NCBI GenBank assembly: GCA_945892985.1
Contig: CAMDDU010000013.1
Location: 34,572 to 98,571 of the forward strand
DNA from: CAITSH01 sp945892985
GTDB lineage: Bacteria; Pseudomonadota; Gammaproteobacteria; Burkholderiales; SG8-39
Length of the DNA stretch: 64,000 bases
Direction of reading: 5' to 3'
A model generated the notes under the pieces. The model did no database searches, was not told the DNA's origin, and saw nothing but the letters and a program-made list of their open reading frames with translations. Below, piece after piece: positions 60,307 through 64,000 of the stretch. Each line of letters starts with the position of its first letter. The stretch's first letter is position 1. Position numbers and translations under genes: made by a program.

Positions 60307-61110
60307 TCAGCGCGCGGCCGGGGCCACGGCGACGCCTTCGATCTTGTGGCGCTCCAGCGCTTTGGCGACAAAGCCTGATGTTTTCATTTCTTCGATAAAG
60401 GCGCGCATGTACTTGATGCCCTCATCGCGGCCCTTGGAGGTGCCCATGGCTTGGTTTATTTCCATGAAGCGGCCATCGAGCATGCGCAAGCCCGGGAGAC
60501 GCTTCATGTCTTTTTCAAGTTGTTGCTTCACGCCGGCGGCGACTTCGAATTTCTTTTCAATGAACATGTCGATAACACCGCCCGAGGTGACAGTGCGCTC
60601 AAGCGTGGCCTGCTTGATTTCGCGCGTCAGGAACAGGTCATAGGCACTTTTTGCCGCGACAGCGATGTGCGTGCCGGCCTTGTCGACATCGGCGTTGACC
60701 TTGATGGCGGAGTCCTTGCGCACGACATAAGTACCCTCGATCACGACGTAGGCGGCGGTGTAATCGGTGTCAACGCCGCGTGCCGGGTCGATGGCAAAAA
60801 AGGCGATGTCGGCCTGTTTGTTTTTGATCGCCTCAACCGATTTATTGGCGGCATCAAAGGGCAGCAACTCAAGCTCGACACCGAGGCGTTTGGCCAGCTC
60901 TCGTGACAGGTCCACTGAAACGCCGCTGACTTCGCCGGTGCTGGCGTCGCGCCTGGCAAGCACCGCGTTGCCGTAGTTGATCGCGGCGCGCAGCTTGCCA
61001 CTGGGGGTGAGTTGGGATACTGCGGAGGCGGGCGCGCTTGTTTGGCTAGGGTTCATTGAGCAGGCAGTCAAAAGAATGATTGAGAAAAAGGTGATGGCAA
61101 ATCCGGGCAT
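60307..61110 (-). CDS. Family 3 periplasmic amino-acid-type binding lipoprotein
   Basis: A 267-residue protein. A lipobox LLTAC marks a lipoprotein signal. LRAAINYGNAVLARRDASTGEVSGVSVDLSRELAKRLG and ADIAFFAIDPARGVDTDYTAAYV are typical of family 3 solute-binding proteins. No matching permease or ATPase is nearby, so it may act as an orphan receptor or a sensor-type protein. A heptamer array lies upstream. Confidence 0.88.
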   Translation of the reverse strand: MPGFAITFFSIILLTACSMNPSQTSAPASAVSQLTPSGKLRAAINYGNAVLARRDASTGEVSGVSVDLSRELAKRLGVELELLPFDAANKSVEAIKNKQADIAFFAIDPARGVDTDYTAAYVVIEGTYVVRKDSAIKVNADVDKAGTHIAVAAKSAYDLFLTREIKQATLERTVTSGGVIDMFIEKKFEVAAGVKQQLEKDMKRLPGLRMLDGRFMEINQAMGTSKGRDEGIKYMRAFIEEMKTSGFVAKALERHKIEGVAVAPAAR

Positions 61111-61160
61111 CGTATTGATCCTTCCAGGGCTTTGCGGTGCCGGCCGGAATGGTGCCGTCG

Positions 61161-61202
61161 CGGTGTGGCGTGTGGCGTGTGTGTGGTGTGCGGCGTCCGG
61201 CC
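61161..61202. repeat. Heptamer array (GGCGTGT)
   Basis: Units GCGGTGT, GGCGTGT, GGCGTGT, GTGTGGT, GTGCGGC, GTCCGGC, located 50 bp upstream of the binding-lipoprotein start. The 421-bp gap 61111-61531 also contains a weak promoter before the ABC-F gene but no gene. Confidence 0.75.
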
Positions 61203-61472
61203 TGTAACGGTGTTGTGTATCGAGGAGGTCATTTTACCAGACAGGCTAGCCGTGCCCCGGCCAGCCGCGGTGTTTAGAGCTTAGGGTAAGGGCATGCTGT
61301 ATGGCGGCGCTTGCACGCTTTGCCCTTCAAGGGCCCGGAGATGTCTCTGCGTAGGCGCGGCGAGGTGTTATGCGGTGAATTAGTTTGGCCAAAACACGGT
61401 CTATGTGCTGTTTTGGCAGGGATTTCTGCGTAAACATGGCAAGGCGGGCACTCTGGGGATCCCTCTTTCCGG

Positions 61473-61478
61473 TAGAAT
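61473..61478 (+). promoter_or_regulatory. Candidate -10 (TAGAAT) of the ABC-F gene
   Basis: TAGAAT lies 54 bp before the TTG start, in the context GGTAGAATCGCGCC. A clear -35 is not visible. Confidence 0.4.
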
Positions 61479-61531
61479 CGCGCCTCTCCGCAAGTGTCAC
61501 CAGCCACCCATTACCGTCCATTGGAATCACA

Positions 61532-63160
61532 TTGATCGTCACATCAGGCATCACCATACAGTTTGGCGCCAAGCCGCTTTTTGAAGGCGTCACCGTCAAG
61601 TTCGGCGACGGCAACCGCTACGGTCTTATCGGTGCCAACGGCTGCGGCAAGTCCACGTTCATGAAAATCCTCGGCGGCGACCTTGAGCAAAGCGCCGGCA
61701 GTGTGGCCATAGACCGCAACGAGCGCCTGGGCAAGCTGCGGCAGGACCAGTTTGCTTACGAGGACACACGCGTCCTTGACGTGGTTCTGATGGGGCACGA
61801 CCAGATGTGGGCGGCGATGAGCGAGCGCGACGCCATTTACGCCAACACCGAGGCAAGCGACGAGGACTACATGCATGCGGCCGAACTCGAGGCCAAGTAT
61901 GCCGAGTTCGGTGGTTATACCGCCGAGGCGCGCGCCGGCGAGTTGCTGATGGGCGTGGGCATTCCGATCGAGCAGCACACCGGCCCGATGAGCGCAGTGG
62001 CCCCGGGCTGGAAGCTGCGCGTGTTACTGGCGCAGGTCTTGTTCGCCGATCCGGACATCATGCTGCTGGATGAGCCGACCAACAACCTGGACATTAACTC
62101 GATTCGCTGGCTCGAGGACATCCTTAACCAGCGCAACAGCACCATGGTGATCATTTCCCATGACAGGCACTTCCTGAACAGCGTCTGCACCCACGTCGCC
62201 GATCTCGACTACGGCGAGCTGCGTGTCTACCCGGGCAATTACGACGAATACATGCTGGCCTCGACGACGGTGCGCTCGCAGCAGCTTGCCGCCAACACCA
62301 AGGCAAAGGAGAAGGTCGCCGAGCTGCAGGACTTCGTGCGACGCTTTTCGGCCAACAAGTCCAAGGCGCGCCAGGCCACTTCACGCGCGCGGCAGATCGA
62401 AAAAATCAAGATCGAGGATGTCAAGCCCTCGAGCCGGCAGTACCCCTTTATCCGCTTCGACTACGACGAGAAGGATAAGCTGCATCGTCTCGCCGTCGAG
62501 GCGAAAGACCTCTCCAAGGCCTATGACAAGCCGCTGTTCAAGAATCTTGACCTCGCCATCGAGGCGGGCGAGAAGGTCGCCATTATCGGCCCCAACGGTA
62601 TCGGCAAGTCCAGCTTGCTGCGCTGCCTGCTGGGTGAGGCATCGGGCGGGTTAAAGGCCGACTACGGCACGGTAAAGTGGGCGGAAAAGGCGCGCCTCGG
62701 CTATTGCTCGCAGGATCACACCGGCGAGTTCAGCGACGATGACATCCTGACCGATTGGATGACGCAGTGGCGGCGCGAGGGTGACGACGACCAGGTGGTG
62801 CGCGGTATTCTCGGTCGCCTGCTCTTCTCTGGCGATGATGTGAAGAAAACTGCAAAGGTGATCTCCGGCGGCGAGGAGCAGCGCATGGTGTTCGGCAAGC
62901 TGATCCTGCAGCAGCCCAACGTGCTTCTGATGGATGAACCGACCAACCACCTCGACATGGAGTCCATCGAGTCGCTCAATGGCGCGCTAGAGCGTTTCAA
63001 GGGCACGCTGATTTTTGTCTCGCACGACCGCGAGTTCGTCTCATCGCTCGCCACGCGCATCATCGACATGCAGCCCGGCGGCGAGGGCAAGCCGGCGCTC
63101 ATCAATGACTTCCGCGGTACCTACGAGGAGTTCCTGCGCGAGCAGGGCGTGCCCGAGTAA
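61532..63160 (+). CDS. ybiT: ABC-F family ATPase, YbiT type
   Basis: A 542-residue protein with two ATPase domains and no membrane segment. Domain 1 has Walker A GANGCGKST and Walker B IMLLDEPTNNLD; the linker (about residues 240-330) is the ABC-F interdomain arm; domain 2 has Walker A GPNGIGKSS, signature SGGEEQRMVFGK and Walker B LLMDEPTNHLD. The match with YbiT extends through GNRYGLIGANG at the start and EFVSSLATRIIDM at the end. The start is TTG at 61532 without an obvious Shine-Dalgarno. YbiT-type proteins bind ribosomes and rescue stalled translation. Confidence 0.92.
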   Translation: MIVTSGITIQFGAKPLFEGVTVKFGDGNRYGLIGANGCGKSTFMKILGGDLEQSAGSVAIDRNERLGKLRQDQFAYEDTRVLDVVLMGHDQMWAAMSERDAIYANTEASDEDYMHAAELEAKYAEFGGYTAEARAGELLMGVGIPIEQHTGPMSAVAPGWKLRVLLAQVLFADPDIMLLDEPTNNLDINSIRWLEDILNQRNSTMVIISHDRHFLNSVCTHVADLDYGELRVYPGNYDEYMLASTTVRSQQLAANTKAKEKVAELQDFVRRFSANKSKARQATSRARQIEKIKIEDVKPSSRQYPFIRFDYDEKDKLHRLAVEAKDLSKAYDKPLFKNLDLAIEAGEKVAIIGPNGIGKSSLLRCLLGEASGGLKADYGTVKWAEKARLGYCSQDHTGEFSDDDILTDWMTQWRREGDDDQVVRGILGRLLFSGDDVKKTAKVISGGEEQRMVFGKLILQQPNVLLMDEPTNHLDMESIESLNGALERFKGTLIFVSHDREFVSSLATRIIDMQPGGEGKPALINDFRGTYEEFLREQGVPE

Positions 63161-63404
63161 GTTTGCCCGTCTGCAGTTTGGACACCTGCGTCGGCGGCAG
63201 TCCAACGCCACGGGCTTGTTGCAGAAAAGCTATTTCAGGGGCGGCGTCGTTTGATGGTGTTGCGATGTTTCGAACGGTTTGTTGCGTCTAGCCATCGTCA
63301 TCGTGTCGGACAGTGGTGCTTGAATAGCCCGCGCTGTCCAACGCGGTCGCGCGGAGCGTGCCCTAAGGCCTATGCTGATTCTTCGAAAAAAGAGGATGGA
63401 ACGA

Positions 63405-63764
63405 ATGAAACGATTCATGCTTGTGATGGGGGTTGCGCTGACCGGTTGTGTGGCGGCTCCCGTTACGGATGTTCGGGCCACCCTGCCTATCATGAGCTTG
63501 CAAATGCGTGGCGAACCGCAAGAGGCCGCAAAATGCGTGGTAATAGCCATCAATGCGCTGAAGATGGGCGCCGCAGTGCGCGACTTGGGTGCTGAAGTGC
63601 AGGTGCTGTGGGAGCCACAGCCTTTTGGTACACCGCTAGGACTATTCTCGTTGCGCAAATCGGCCGCCGGGCCGGGCAGCGCTGTAGAGATTCGCATGGG
63701 TGCTGTGCAAGATTTGGAGTCCTATCGCAAAGGATGGGCGCAGGCGCTTCAGGCTTGTGCCTGA
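63405..63764 (+). CDS. Small lipoprotein of unknown function
   Basis: A 119-residue protein with a lipoprotein signal, MKRFMLVMGVALTGCVAAP, and no recognised domain. The mature part has a single further cysteine pattern (KCVVIAINAL, then QACA at the end). AGAGGA lies 8 bp before the ATG at 63405; the longer frame from 63372 is less likely. Downstream sequence (63765-64000) shows no further gene. Confidence 0.65.
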   Translation: MKRFMLVMGVALTGCVAAPVTDVRATLPIMSLQMRGEPQEAAKCVVIAINALKMGAAVRDLGAEVQVLWEPQPFGTPLGLFSLRKSAAGPGSAVEIRMGAVQDLESYRKGWAQALQACA

Positions 63765-63944
63765 AAGAACTTGGCCGGGATTTGCCAAGTTTCGTTTGGA
63801 TGGGCTGGCTTGGCGAGGTGCTGGTACGGGTTTCGCACTTTGAATTGCGAAGCTTAGGGAATCACTGAACAAGTGATAGTTGAGACGAGAAACGTTGGAA
63901 TCAAAGTCAATTTGATGATAAATCGGGCGAAAATGTGGAAGAAA

Positions 63945-63959
63945 GGGGGCTATGCCCCC
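63945..63959. repeat. GC hairpin GGGGGC / GCCCCC
   Basis: Perfect 6-bp arms with loop TAT, 180 bp after the lipoprotein stop and without a T tract. It could be a weak terminator or the start of a feature beyond the window. Confidence 0.4.
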
Positions 63960-64000
63960 GCTATTTCCTCACGCAGGGCGCACCTCTCCTGTGAGTGGCA

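Noticed and set aside
8577..61202. CRISPR array among the short repeats.
   Set aside because: The repeats are contiguous 7-8-bp units without spacers, the unit differs at each locus, and no cas genes are present.

Overview
The window looks like a chromosomal segment of a GC-rich betaproteobacterium, probably a facultative or microaerophilic degrader of aromatic compounds. Three things point that way: a complete cbb3 oxidase operon of betaproteobacterial layout under FNR-type control, the aerobic CoA-dependent benzoate (box) pathway, and many orphan TctC/Bug-type periplasmic binding proteins. The genus cannot be fixed from this sequence alone; relatives in Rhodocyclales or Burkholderiales are plausible. 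No tRNA, rRNA, CRISPR array, prophage or intact insertion sequence was seen.

Layout. Positions 1-10.6 kb (minus strand) hold low-oxygen respiration genes: ccoG(partial)-ccoP-ccoQ-ccoO-ccoN-ccoS-ccoI, a DUF2892 membrane protein, a beta-CASP metallo-beta-lactamase protein, a SirB2-like protein and NnrS. Three promoters carry TTGAC-N4-(G/A)TCAA boxes with -10-like hexamers at the spacing of FNR-activated promoters. Positions 10.7-17.8 kb hold the box locus: boxB, a mini-ORF copying the BoxB N-terminus, a four-helix-bundle gene inside inverted octamer arrays, boxC and boxR, with a flavodoxin gene and benzoate-CoA ligase divergent from them. Positions 18.1-29.1 kb hold a GST/MarR pair with palindromic operators, then a cupin, an HpaB-type monooxygenase, a TctC, a UbiD-type decarboxylase and a five-gene Liv-type ABC importer, which together suggest uptake and breakdown of an unidentified aromatic acid. 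Positions 29.2-34.1 kb hold an ABC exporter (LolD-like ATPase, FtsX-like permease, AttH-like protein).

Positions 34.2-37.8 kb hold a hydrolase, a DMT exporter, an MFS transporter and a RidA protein. Positions 37.8-47.3 kb form one long minus-strand catabolic operon (RidA, hydrolase, amidohydrolase, two Rieske oxygenase alpha/beta pairs, two TctC proteins, a class II aldolase) divergent from a LysR gene. Positions 49-53.2 kb hold a MarR, a TctC, an FAD monooxygenase and an FAH-family hydrolase, with a 208-bp tandem duplication across the monooxygenase/FAH junction. The rest holds an Hsp15-like protein, a TctC-aconitase pair, a TauE-like permease, periplasmic MsrA, a TctC fragment, a VOC protein, an amino-acid-type binding lipoprotein, an ABC-F ATPase (YbiT type) and a small lipoprotein.

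The most unusual signals are non-coding or very small: intergenic arrays of 7- or 8-bp units whose sequence differs at every locus, twice in inverted pairs; a gene whose start codon and Shine-Dalgarno lie in such an array; the BoxB-like mini-ORF with conserved peptide but diverged codons; and two families of palindromic dispersed repeats.
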